From positions 542,698 to 606,697 of the forward strand of contig CAAAJI010000007.1 of NCBI GenBank assembly GCA_900642245.1: DNA of 64,000 bases, in the 5' to 3' direction. Below the pieces are notes generated by a model that was given only the letters and a program-made list of their open reading frames with translations, did not search any database and was not told the DNA's origin. Position numbers and translations under genes: made by a program. Source of the stretch: Fragilaria radians. Lineage: Eukaryota > Bacillariophyta > Fragilariophyceae > Fragilariales > Fragilariaceae. This document shows positions 32,739 to 44,652 of the stretch, one piece after another (positions within the stretch are counted from its first letter, which is position 1; every line of letters begins with the position of its first letter).

Positions 32739-35700
32739 GTCGTTGAGGAGAGAAATGTCGGAGAAAATGTGTTTGATGAAAACTGAAAACAGCTCATATT
32801 ACCACTGGTTGCGAAAGGAAACGCTAGTGTAACAAAACCTTAATTCTATTTGTGGATGCCGTTGTTGGAAAAATAGAAAACAACTAGGATAGAATTTACA
32901 GCAGAGTACCAGTACATCGGCAATCCTATACTTATTTTTTCTAAACATTCAACCTTTTAAAGGATGGACATCTGGAGGAGTGGATTAAGTTCTAAATGTC
33001 CTATCATGAGATTAAATTGTTTGGAAACCTGATACTTCGAGATTTTGTACCATGCCAAGGTACCAGGGCGGAATGCAAAAGTGGTAGCAGCCATTCTTAA
33101 TAGTTTTAGAAGTGCTGAGAGGAATCCATGTCCTATTTCAAGAATATTTTTAATCAAAGAAACATTTCAACGAACTAGGAAGAAGTGCAGTATATTTCAT
33201 TTTGTATATTTTGTTGAGAATGATAAGACTCACTTTAGTCAAGAAAATTGAGAATTCGTATGTTGAAATTGAGGGAAACAAATCATTGATAAACTTAATA
33301 TTTAAGGAATTCAAATATCCCAGTAGGAAAAATGGTACAAGCATGGAAGTAAAAAGTACAAGATGGAAATGATTGACACGTGGAATCATGGAAAACTTCA
33401 ATTGTAATAAGAAATGCACATGAATTCGCGATTGAATACAAGGGCCTTGAGGAATATGGCACTTCATACTTGATTTATGATTTAATTTAGGTTTACGGTT
33501 TGCGAGTGGTGCCAACAAATGGTCTATTTGATCCTAAGGCTAACTCAAGCAACAGAATCAAATTGTTTGGAGTAGACAAACTAGTTTCTATAACCGTCAA
33601 TATCACGGGGTATAGAGACAAGCAATAAGAAGATTGATACCAAATGTGTAACTATAAAAAGAATACATGTAGAGGAATAAAAAACTTGTTTGCCTGGTAT
33701 CACGTAGTTGCCCTGTGACGAGCTCTGATGGATGAAGTTGTACAAGGGATCTATTGACAGTATTTAATTGAAACATCTAAATGTTACAAGGTAAATCAGT
33801 AAAGATCTCTTTCCTAAGACAAAGGGATTGATGAAAGTTGATACATTATGGACATCTTTCCTTAAAAAGACTTAATTGGTGAAAAGAATTGCAAGATGGC
33901 AGGGTCATGGAGAGACGAAAAGTTGTCAGAACTATGCAATAGGAAAGTAGGACTTGAAGAATTTTAAGGAGCGCATTTGTAATGGCTCCAAGGATTACAA
34001 AGTAGTGTTACATCGTGTTAATGCGAATCAGGAAGATACAAGGATTGAATTAGGATTTGAAATATCAACGAAAAGCACGCTAAATGAGTGGTGAATGATT
34101 ATTCATCATGCAAGATGATTAGTGAATTAGACCTTCAGTAATTCTAGTAGAATGGGGGATTTTGGTCATTGAACGTGAGAGTAAACAATAACATATAACA
34201 AACATTTGTCTCTCACCTTAGATTTTTGGTGAAGGAATAGACCTGATATTCCGCAATCGACGCATTCAAAACGTTTATAATGACGAGGAAATAAGCGATA
34301 GTGAAGACAACACCGGGAACACGTAGCGCATATGAGAACCAGATTCAAAATGCGTACATGTAAGATGCGAGCTCATCTGATGACCTTAAGCTAAAGGCAA
34401 ACGTGGCTGCAAAAATACAGAAGATAATGGCAAGGATGTTGATTTTTTAAGGGAGAACTTTAGAATATTCTTTTGGTGAAAATGTGGAATTCCTTTGGGA
34501 AATCAAGGATCGGGACTAGCTCTTTTAGCAATGACTAATGTCCAAAACGTTTTTCCCAAGTTTGAAAGTCTCTTTGGAAAGTTTCTCAAACTCAGAAAAC
34601 ACCTATTGTCTAGAGACATCACCCAGAAGTAAATGACTCATCTCTATACCCTGATGAAGATGCTCTACGGTTAGATTCAAAACTAGGTCAAAGTAAAATT
34701 ATAAACTAATTTAACCTTTGATTCTTTTTAGTCTTGGTTAACATTGATTCTTCTCAAGAGATCTTATGACACATCTACTATGATTAGGTTCAACATATCA
34801 CCAAGAGAAGTTTATTTGCAAGCTACAAAGTGTATCTAATCTTTTTCTCAAGACATTTTCAATGGGTGGTTTTGATGGGTTTTCCAAGCCTCAGAAGGAA
34901 GTTAATACATCAGAACATGTAGCACTATGGTGTTGGAGCTTAGCTTAACATTTCGACCATCGAGAGTGACATATACCTTCATGTTCCGTGAAGGTATGTC
35001 AGTGGTTTTAAATGCCTCAGTGTTTTCGAGCATCTTGAAGAAGAAACGTAATGCAATTGAATATCCTCGTCTAACATATTACGTGTTTCTTATGTCAAGA
35101 GTGAAGAAGATGTAAGAGGCAATCTAAAAAGCACATAAGATTGAGAAGATAAATCGATGGATATATCTTTAGGAAAGCTTGTGGGGAAAGTAATTATATA
35201 GCTATTTTGAAGTGAATCATGTGTTTGGCATGTAAATTAAAAGAATATACTGTAATGCAGCATATTCTGGTAGTATGGCATTATCTAAATATAGATTTAA
35301 ACGACTCCTGATGTTTTCAAACGTGCATGTTTTTACAAGGTATGTAATTACAAAAGAACTCCTTATGACAGTTGTGGATATTTTCATCCCATAGTGTGTG
35401 ACAAAAGGAAAATACAAATACATTTTTGAGGAGAGTCTGAGTGTCAGGTGCATTTAAGCATTCTATGTTTATCCATACGGCATGAGACGAGCTATCAGGA
35501 TATAAAATATCAATGCACTTTTACTTATAAAGCTTGACTTTACCATTAAAGAAATAGTAGAAGGCAATATTTGCACTTGAGGGGAAATCATTTGAATTAA
35601 AATTCGAAATGTATGCGTAACATTCTTCTGTCAAATCATGATGGTCTGAATTTTTTGATCATGTCACACTCCACTTCCTAATATGAATTGAAAACATACG

Positions 35701-36659
35701 TTGTGCACTCTCCTCATTGAGCTAATCCATAATTTATTAGTGAAATTGTTGGTGGTACTAAAATTGAATCATTCGACATGCCAACCCAGGTATCTGCGAT
35801 TATCCTAAATTAGCTACTCTGACATTGTATTACTCCTCTATTTTTTCAATCAGATTAATACAGAATGCTCTCGAGTTTCATCAGGTTCCAGGCACTGTAG
35901 CTTCCAATAATCTTTTAGCCGCCTTCTTCTTATTTCAATGAATTATAGAGACATTAAAAAAAGAGTAGACAATAAAATAAAGGAAATATCAATGTGAGTA
36001 AATAATCAGTATGCAAGTTGTCATTGAAGTGAATGAAATGTTGGCAGCTTTGGTTTATTGAATATTTTCCTTCGCCTACAATGGTTATTGTGCACGCTCC
36101 TCTATATCTGAGAAAGTTCTGAAACTGACAATTGATGAATTAAAATTGATGAATTCCTTGATATGCGCCTTGGTTTATGTCATGTTCAACTTGGATTCCT
36201 CTAACCGCTAATGCGTTCTGAAATGAAAACAGCATAGCAGTCAATCATGCCTCGGCAAATTTAGACTACAGCATGGCTTAGCATCCGACGGTTTGGCAAT
36301 GACAGTGACAGTTCCATTCGTCTAGAGTACCGTTAGTGCACCCAGTGTAAGTGCTCCAATACATGACTCTCGTTTCCAAGGACTCAACGGATCATACTTT
36401 ACTTTCTGTGTAAGGTGGCTGGTTGGCTGGCGTACCTACACAACAGAAGTAGAAATCTGTACTCGTTTTTTAAATTGCCAATCTACAGTTGGAGACGCAT
36501 AGCGCCTTGTATAAACATATAGAAATTGTAACTATTCTTTTTACCACGAACGTAAATAAAGGACAAAAATTCCGGATTTTATGTTTTCAACAGGATTCCC
36601 CTTCCCACCAACTCAACTTCCTCTGCATCTCAAGTAAATTATTATTTGATAATTGTCCC
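32739..36659. other. Long intergenic region without supported genes
   Basis: About 3.9 kb. All frames are short (at most 122 codons), overlap each other on both strands, and show no domain, signal peptide or repeat. No RNA gene was recognised. An open frame starting at 36489 reads into the next gene, but its first 57 codons are judged leader. Confidence 0.5.
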
Positions 36660-38574
36660 ATGTCCTCACGATCACGATCGTGCAGAGGATGTCATGAAAA
36701 ATATTTACTCTTTCTGCTCCCCATCATCATTCTGATCGAAAGGGTTAATTCGGCTCCTCAATCGTCGCCTTCCAGTTTGGGAGATCAACTGGCGCCTGAT
36801 TTGTCAACCACTGGGACGGCGTTTCCAACGACTACACCAAGTATCACTTTCCATCCCAGCGTCAAGCCTTCTGGTTCTTCAATGCCGTCGTTAGATCCAT
36901 CGATAGTCCCAACAGAATTCCCAATATCATCGTTTCCAACCGCAGTCCCGTCAATTCCAGATTCCAAAGTTCCCTCGAACGTACCAATATTGCCACTTCG
37001 ATCAAGAGCTACCATAACATTTGCACAATATTTCAAAGTCAATAATGGAAGAACTTTCAATGACACTGAGCAATTAATTTTTTCAAAAGTTATGGAAGGG
37101 TATACGGCGAATATTTCTGAATACCCCTCGGACTATAGGAAAGTGAAAACAGTCTGTTACGTCCAGCTACAACGATTACTTCTTCCAGAAAGAAATCTTG
37201 TTCGTCATCGCTTTCTACAAGATGCATTTCCTGGAAGCAAAACATCAAATCTAGTGGAGTATTATCTAAAATGGATTTCCGACTTCAGTAATGTAACAGA
37301 TTATCCGAGTCACTTTGCAAGATTCATCGAAGCATCTTTGAAGGAGCTAACTCGTGATCTACAAAATTCAGGCTTAGGAGTTGTTGATTCCAGTTCACTG
37401 ATTGAAGTAGTCACAACTCTATCTCCCTCGCTTTCTCCCTTATCATCCTTGCCTTCTTTTCATCCATCCAAGAATCAAGCGTCTCTTCCTTCTGGTCGCC
37501 CACAGTCCTTGCCATCGATGACACAAGCATCTTCATCTCCTTTCAATTCGTATATTGTTCTTGTCACGGTTTCCCTCTTTAGTGCACTAATACTTGCTCT
37601 TGGTGGCTTTTTGATTTTTAAAAGGCTGTGTAAAAAATCGGCACTTCCTCAACCCGTTAGTCACGCAGAGCCAATGAGATCATCATTCAACACAGATAAC
37701 CAAGATAGAGAGATGACGCCAATCACAATATCCCATGATATAATATCACCGAGTGAATCACTTCTCTCGCAAAAATCGCTGTTATCGACAGGTTTGTCTC
37801 AAGGTCTAGGCTCCGCTGATGAAGTCGACAATACACAGCTCTTAGCTGATGAATTCGATAAATACAGGGATCAAAGTGTTGAAAAGCTTCGTTCGGATAT
37901 GCTAAAAAGTATTCCTAGTTCCAATAGCATGATGGATCCGAACGTGATCTTGGCATTGAATAATGCACTTAAATTAGCATTCTTCCCAGAATTCGACGAT
38001 GATGAACCTTGTGATGAGCTTGTTATCGATTCTGTTGAAGTTAATGCACTTTGCGAGGTTAATGATTTTCTGAAAAGGAATGAGGATGCGAACCTTGAAG
38101 CGAGGTAAGTATTTTGAGAAGTAAACGACGAGTACAAAACAAATAACTAACACATCTGATTCCGTCAGAAAACTTTTCCTTTCGGAAATCATAAGTCGCA
38201 TAGTTTCCTCTGTTCGGAGCCAACTTGTAGATCCTGCAGTCGCAACTCGAACTATTCATGAATGTGCCGCATTACTCGGTCTCGAACTTGCATCTGACAT
38301 TCCTGAGAATACGGTTATCATAACAGGAATGAGGAAAAATGTTACTAAAGATCACCTAAAAGCCGCGTTCACTGAATTCGGTGATATAGACGAAGTAGCT
38401 ATTGCACCAGATGCTCGCGGCTTCGGCTTTGTAAGATTTTTGTCTACCCACGCAGTTGATCGTACCATGGAGAAATTCCGAGAATATGAAATTGTTGTGC
38501 AGGATGTTGCTGTAGGGGTGAAAGTGCTGAAATCAGATTTACCCTTTTTTTCCAAAAGTGTCGATGAGGGATAA
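36660..38574 (+). CDS. Single-pass membrane protein with C-terminal RRM
   Basis: Two exons, 36660-38104 and 38169-38574, joined by a 64-nt GT-AG intron with the frame preserved (616 residues). The ATG at 36660 is followed by a signal peptide (KYLLFLLPIIILIERVNSA). An extracellular Ser/Pro/Thr region follows (PSITFHPSVKPSGSSMPSL..., PTEFPISSFPTAVPS), then a globular domain (ATITFAQYFKVNNG...FLQDAFPG...). A second Ser/Pro stretch comes before the transmembrane helix (SYIVLVTVSLFSALILALGGFLIF) and a basic stop-transfer. The cytoplasmic part, in exon 2, holds an RRM: RNP2-like TVIITGM, then KDHLKAAFTEFGDIDEVAIAPD and RNP1-like RGFGFVRF. An RNA-binding fold on the inner face of a surface-type protein is unusual. 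The luminal domain is unassigned. The Ser/Pro region is typical of diatom cell-surface proteins. Confidence 0.8.
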
Positions 38575-39629
38575 TGTAAATTATAGGCTATGATGTTATT
38601 GAATCTCCACAATTCAATTTTTTTCTAGAAACAACGTTTACCTACCTGACTTGCGATTTGTCTCTCTCTCACAATTCACATGTGGATAAAAATACACCAT
38701 AACAAATTTATATTGAAGAAGCACCATTTTCAACGACAATTCCAAAATCATCTCAATCCCATACATCTTTCCCCAGCACCCTCCAGATGTATTGACCTTA
38801 CTTATCGAAAGCCTACTTACACAATTTACAAGTATCACAACGCAGCAGAAAAATCAATAATTGAGAGACAAAAGAAAGACCAGGTTAAAGAGAGACTAAC
38901 AAATACACGACGGAATCCACTCATGTCATAAATATAACGAGTCAATACGTAGCATTTTCATTTGATATGTATTTGTCTACCTATCCAAAATAGTTCGTGT
39001 GTAAATTGCAAAGCCATCGAATGAATCATCAAATAATGAGATCATGTAGTGCTGTATGTTGAGAATAAGTATTTAGTCGGATTGAAAATATCTTTATAAC
39101 TATTGCCGCTAATGATTTAGAACTAGATTAAATGCTGAAGCAAATAAAAAAAATGATGGTCATCCTGTAACATTCCACTTCAAATTGGAATGCTTGGGTT
39201 ACAAAAACCATGTATATCTTCACCAGGAGCATAGCAACGTCTTCATGAAATAAAAAACCAGAATAGCTTTTGATCTTTAGTTCCTCACCTTAATGCTTAA
39301 GCTAAGAAAGAAGAAGTTACTGATGATTCTTAGGAAAGTTCATGAACATAGAGGTTTTAGGTGGCAGGATGCCAGGCTTTCGTATCTCCCCTTAGTCCAG
39401 TGTTTTGTTACAATCAAGAACAAACAATAATACTTAGGCCATACTTTTACAAAAAGTCAATAGCTTTTAGAAATCATGTTTTTGCTTAATCATGTCACTA
39501 GTAATCAACCATTTGATCACTTGGCGCAGTCAATCCCTAATGGTTATCAAGTTGTCCACTACTTGAATTTCGACTTAAGGCATTAATCATGACTAGCCGC
39601 AAGAGTTTATGCTACAACCAGTCAAAGAG
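38575..39629. other. Intergenic region
   Basis: No supported gene; only short frames of random composition. A+T-rich. Confidence 0.45.
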
Positions 39630-39979
39630 AAGTTGTACTGTTTGAAGAATTAGAATTGAGACAGCCAGGACTGGATTTTCCGCTTGGCCTCAAGGGTCGA
39701 GTGCTACAAGATTTGGTATGAAAGAGGTTCAAATATTTGATTGGAACTTCACTTTTGTATTCGTTTATAAAACCTGAGCTACTCCATCTGCTAAGAAGAT
39801 GTAAATTATTTGGCAAACCATCAAAATATCCGTGTTTGAAAATTCTGAATTCCCTAGAACTCATGGAAGCTGACCAATTAATGGGAATTTTATCTACCGA
39901 ACTAGGTACCAGATTCTCTGCAAGCAGCCTTAAGTTAAAAGGACACACAATTCTAATGATGATTAAGAAATTAAGATAG
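39630..39979 (+). pseudogene. Possible gene relic interrupted by a stop
   Basis: One plus-strand frame reads like protein: REVVLFEELELRQPGLDFPL, then GLKGRVLQDLV, a TGA stop at about 39728, then KRFKYLIGTSLLYSFIKPEL and on to ELMEADQLMGILSTELG...LKLKGHTILMMIKKLR and a final stop. Composition is Leu/Glu/Lys-rich with plausible amphipathic helices, unlike surrounding intergenic frames. The opposite strand holds a 139-codon frame (39622-40041) that looks less natural. No family is recognised, so this is a weak call. A missed intron around the stop is the alternative. Confidence 0.3.
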
Positions 39980-40753
39980 AGGAATCCTTTTTCCTGTTTA
40001 TTTCCCCTTCTTTGTTCAATTAAAGAAGCATGACAAGGCAATATAACAGGGTAGAAGTTAACTTGTCATCACGAGTTGAAATCATCAAAAATTATAGCTA
40101 TGTATTTAGGAATTTTCCCTTCCATTATGTTGTCATAGACGAGGAATTCTTTCAAGGAACTAATGGTTATGGTTTTGCTTTTTGAAGAAAATACATTGAA
40201 TTGAATGAAAAAGGCAACTATAGATTTCTTATCTAAGAGTTGAAAGTTTGTCCCATAAATTTGATGAACTGCATAGTTATATCTACTTTCAGAGTCAAGA
40301 GAAGGAAAACATGTTGATCCAAAAACGCTAATTCAATCTTATGGGACAATCACATATGGCCCTGTACTATGAACTTAATGTGTACCACATTCTGAATTGT
40401 AATTCAAGTGTATGAACAGGGAGCACAGATTGTGATCAATGATCATTGCTTTTCGTCTATTGTATGCAAGTTGTCGTTCTTGGGGAAAGAAGAAATGGTT
40501 TGGAATCACAAGGAAATGTTCTTTACTTCTCAATATGACCCATGCAACAGCTTTTTCTTAAAGCAAAAAAACAAATCTTGACATGTACTACTTATAATAG
40601 GCGATGATACATACTCTCATTGACTTTATTGTCAATTTAGTACCTGGCAGTATAGTCAGAGCCTTGAGGTTACCACTTACCCCAAGTAAGGGAATTCTTA
40701 GGCTCTTGTTAACCTGACCCATACTTGTCATTGACTTATTTTGGCTTTTTGAA
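39980..40753. other. Intergenic region upstream of the CDK gene
   Basis: No gene-length frame or motif. The sequence forms the upstream flank of the kinase gene. Confidence 0.45.
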
Positions 40754-41860
40754 ATGAAACGCGACAGATGGGATTCCTCGGAAGATGAAGACGACAATGC
40801 CGCCTGCAATCAATCTCACCCACGGTCTACAGTCAGAAAAACGCTTAAGGATGATGCACAAAGTCTTTTCAAGCATAATCCTCTCCTACATGGCTGCAGG
40901 TCGGTTTATGATTGTTACGAACGTTTGGATCGAATTTCAGAGGGGGCATACGGCGTTGTTTGGAAAGCGAAAGATCTGGCAACTCAGGATATCGTAGCTC
41001 TTAAACAGATCAAATTTGAATCAGATATGACAAAGGAAGGATTTCCCATGTCGGCATTGCGAGAGATCAATATCTTGCTCTCACTTAGTCACGAATGCGT
41101 CGTAACGGTGCGGGAGATGGTGGTCGGTTCTGCCCTAGATAAAGTGTTTATGGTAATGGAGTTCATGGAAATGGATCTAAAAGAAGCAATCAATATAATG
41201 GGAAAAGATCCATTTTCACAATCAGAGCTCAAGGGGATGCTTTTTCAAATATTATCTGGTGTACAACACATACATCGAAAGTGGTTACTACACCGGGATA
41301 TCAAGACTAGTAACATTCTCGTTCATAAGTCAGGACGTATCGCTTTAGCAGACTTTGGACTGGCAAGGAAGTATCAGGATCCTCTAAGGCCGCTGACCCA
41401 AATGGTCATCACACTGTGGTATCGTCCACCCGAACTTCTATTTGGAGAAACTGTTTATGGACCAGCCGTGGACATGTGGAGTGTGGGTTGTGTTCTAGGA
41501 GAACTCATTACGAAAGATGCAATTTTGCAAGGAGAGGGAGAGCTTGATCAAATTGATAAGATCTTCCGATTAGTTGGAGTCCCGAATGAGAGGAATTGGC
41601 CTGACTTTGATAAGCTACCCAGTTCAGGGATATTGCGTTGGAAACCCCTCCAACATGGATCTGAGTTCGTTCGTAAATTCCCAATCAACTCACCAGCAGG
41701 TGGGCACACGTTTCTAGATCAGAATGGATTTGATCTATTGTCAAATTTACTTAAGTTAGATCCTCAACAACGAATTAGTGCAGACAATGCACTAAAGCAC
41801 AAATATTTCCAAGAGGGCGTTGCCAAGGCAACTCCAAGATTTCATTTCCGAAAGAAATGA
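40754..41860 (+). CDS. CDK11 (PITSLRE)-like cyclin-dependent kinase
   Basis: Encodes 368 residues, no introns. A short acidic N-terminus (MKRDRWDSSEDEDD) precedes GCRSVYDCYERLDRISEGAYG, the CDK11-type entry into the kinase domain. Kinase landmarks: glycine loop SEGAYGVV (62-69), VALK (Lys84), the cyclin-binding helix PMSALRE (98-104; PITSLRE in animals), HRDIKTSN (180-187), ADFGLAR (199-205), and the activation segment PLTQMVITLWYRPPE. All catalytic residues are present. VTVREMVVGS and DMWSVGCVLGELI follow CDK11/CDK10 patterns. CDK11 works with L-type cyclins in transcription and pre-mRNA splicing in the nucleus; a CDK10 assignment is less likely. The long Arg/Glu-rich N-terminal extension of metazoan CDK11 is absent, as in other protists. 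Confidence 0.88.
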   Translation: MKRDRWDSSEDEDDNAACNQSHPRSTVRKTLKDDAQSLFKHNPLLHGCRSVYDCYERLDRISEGAYGVVWKAKDLATQDIVALKQIKFESDMTKEGFPMSALREINILLSLSHECVVTVREMVVGSALDKVFMVMEFMEMDLKEAINIMGKDPFSQSELKGMLFQILSGVQHIHRKWLLHRDIKTSNILVHKSGRIALADFGLARKYQDPLRPLTQMVITLWYRPPELLFGETVYGPAVDMWSVGCVLGELITKDAILQGEGELDQIDKIFRLVGVPNERNWPDFDKLPSSGILRWKPLQHGSEFVRKFPINSPAGGHTFLDQNGFDLLSNLLKLDPQQRISADNALKHKYFQEGVAKATPRFHFRKK

Positions 41861-43562
41861 AATCTTAACATGCATGTATCCATTTCTTCTATCATTTGCC
41901 TTTTAATACGTTTTATTCTGCTCAAAACTGGATATAGAGCATTATATGAATATACATATACCTCTGAAAAACAACATTGATACTCCGCTTCATCCAAGTT
42001 TAGTTCAAGTCCAGGCATAGGAAAGTCAACACTGATGTTATTTTCAAAAAGGTGAAACAGCATTGATAGACAGTAAGTGATTCTCAAAACTAGAAACGTG
42101 TCAGAGAAGGCAATTTTGTATACATGTAGTCTTAGGAGAAGTAATAATTTTGGAATGAATGAATGGAAGTGTCTAGCACGCATCTATGTACCTGACAAGA
42201 GAAAAATACAACGTATGTGTGCTGTATCATTGAAGAATGTCTTGATGAAGCATCCATGACAACCTAAAACAGGATGTGGGCAACAAGAGGAGAGACCAAA
42301 TTGTACCCATAAACCAGGCACATACTACCAAGTCATCAAAGTGCATAACATTATTCAACTCTTTTATAAGCCACAACTGAAATAAAGAATTGGTATAACA
42401 AGATTAGACCAAATCTCTGTTTATCAGAATACTGCTAGTTGTATAGTACTCAGCCCAACCTTCCAAGAAGTCATAAATCTCAAGCAAAAGGTACCTCCCT
42501 AGATCCTAACTGAAACCACTTCTTGAAGGAGAAGATATCATTAGGTTTGTCAAATATGATGCACTAGACAAAATGTCATAAATGTTAATCCCAGTGTGCC
42601 TTTGTTTTTTCCACTTTTGGGAGGTAAGTAAATACAAATTAGTAGCCTCATGATTGACTGGAATTCTTCCTTAGCCATAACCAATAAATAGGTTGCTCCA
42701 ATTCTTCCCTTTATCTGCAAAGATCCATTGGCTCATCTTCTATTTTATTTCACAGTTCATCTCTGTCGCCACATTTAAACTCTCGGAATTACCTCAACAA
42801 GTCTGTACTTATTAATACTCCACTTCATGTGTCAATCCTTCTATGATTACCTGACAATCTAATGCAATGACATCAACCCAGACAAATTCCAATGTCAATC
42901 TTGACATCACTCTCTCTATTCTTTGACATTCTCAACCAAACTTAATTTTCCCTTAATGAAAGATTGCAGTGAAAGCCAGTGTCACTTGTTATATAGACAT
43001 CACTACAAACAGCTGTAACAAAGACTCAGTGCTAGTTAAAAACTAAAAGAATATTTTTATTGCATTTCTAATTAACGAATTTCTTTATCCTAGTTTATTG
43101 GCGTATATCAAACACTTTTAAGGGCTCATTTATTTCAATTTTCATGGTGGGAAACTCTTTCCATCCCTCAATTAATTCACTTGACTCTCATTATTATTTT
43201 CTCAAGGGCAACACTTCCCAAAGCAAGTAGCGGTTACAAAATATCAAAAATAATATTTGATTTGGAAATGAAAATATATATTTCTTTCCCGTCCTTTTCA
43301 TATCTCTTTTTCTCTGACCGAGCATATATGTATGTGTAAATTCAGCATCGTAACATTGTAACGCTCGATTTTCCTTTCTTACACATAAATAAAGAATTCG
43401 ATTTGGAATCAACTAGTAGTTTCCAAGTACTACATTGAAAATGTCAAGTACAAATTGACGACAGCCCAAACCCTGACATCATCGTTGCTGACTTTATGCT
43501 CCAAGATCCCAATAGGACTTAAATATTATTTTTTATTTGAAATTTCTTGCGTTAACATCAGC
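41861..43562. other. Intergenic region
   Basis: About 1.7 kb with only spurious short frames on both strands. An in-frame extension (43455-43562) precedes the rubredoxin start but lacks coding character. Confidence 0.45.
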
Positions 43563-44256
43563 ATGAAGTCGTTTGTAACAACTCTTCTCTTCTTAACCTT
43601 GATGGTCTTGTCGCAAGGATTTACGATTCAGCCATCGGCAGTGGCACGAGGTGTGATGAGAGTTACGGAATCCACTTCAAGTCTTCAAATGGTGTTTGGT
43701 AATCGCAAAACAAAAGAACAGGCTGCGGCATCAGCGACGACAGTACCATCCAAGTACTGGGAAGGTGATTGGGTTTGCAAGGACTGTGGTTATATCTATA
43801 ATAGAGTAAGTGTGATCACGATGTTGTCCTATGATCAATTACTATTTCCCTGGGAGTGGCGCTGAAAAATGGTGCATGTCGGCCATCCGACAACCACTTA
43901 CTTTTCGTAGTCGAAGGGATTTGTGATGCTGGAGTTCAAATTGAGAAAAGAATTCTAGCACATCAATTTATTCGGGTATAGTTCTCACTTCTCAACAAAC
44001 CTTAAATGTGTCTGACAGACCTTTCCCCATCCTCCAATCCTCCTCACAGGCTGAGTGTGCAGGAATGTTCTTTGAAGAACAGGGACCTGGATTTCGCTGT
44101 CCTCAGTGCTCAGGCCCTCGCCGTCGATACGCTAAAATGGTGGGTGATCGTGTTGGAACGACCTTAGATGGTGGCGATGCTCCAATCTTGATTTTCAGCT
44201 TTGGTGGAGTCATTGCCACCATAGCCTTTGGAATTTGGGCCGTTAATAACTTGTAG
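43563..44256 (+). CDS. Plastid rubredoxin with C-terminal membrane anchor
   Basis: Two exons, 43563-43805 and 44050-44256, with a 244-nt GT-AG intron in phase 0 (149 residues). N-terminus: signal peptide MKSFVTTLLFLTLMVLSQG then FTIQPSAVARG, a plastid bipartite presequence. The rubredoxin domain has CKDC (Cys72, Cys75) and CPQC (Cys98, Cys101) around GYIYN and FRCPQCSGPRRRYA, binding one iron by four Cys. Spacing between the two CxxC is 22 residues, shorter than in RBD1-type proteins, and an extra Cys (84) lies between them. A C-terminal transmembrane helix (APILIFSFGGVIATIAFGIWAV) anchors it, as in plant ENH1 and algal RBD1, thylakoid rubredoxins linked to photosystem II assembly and redox protection. 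Function in this organism is inferred. The intron falls inside the metal-binding domain. Confidence 0.85.
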
Positions 44257-44652
44257 TGCTTAGGCAGTATTTCAATGAAGGTTGGATAGCTTGTCATTCT
44301 CAAGTTTTGACTACAACAAGACCATCTCGCTCGTATCATCGGTGAAACGATTTCATGGAAATCATGACATAGTAATGACTTGAATTCCTGCCACTAAAAC
44401 GCTAAGAATGAAAAGTTAGTAATATTTTATATGACAAACCTTGTAGTAGATAAAGACTCTCATGAGACCTAAAAGATAGTTACAAGCATCTTTTAATTCT
44501 CAAGCATGACGCTCAGCGTTCTTTTGAGGTACCTTACTATTCCAGTTCTCACAGTCGAGAGACCTAATCCAACAGTGAAAAGAAATATCTCCTAAAATAC
44601 AAAATTTAATATCATCTTCAATGGGTTAAAAATCTGGGATCGCGAAGGTTGT
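44257..44652. other. Spacer between convergent rubredoxin and HA-domain genes
   Basis: The two 3' ends face each other across about 400 bases of A+T-rich sequence. No other feature seen. Confidence 0.5.

Noticed and set aside
33150..33518. A 122-codon minus-strand frame
   Set aside because: Hydrophobic patches come from A+T-rich composition. No start context, domain or neighbour supports it.
39622..40041. A 139-codon minus-strand frame
   Set aside because: It is the shadow of a more protein-like plus-strand frame and has no recognisable motif.
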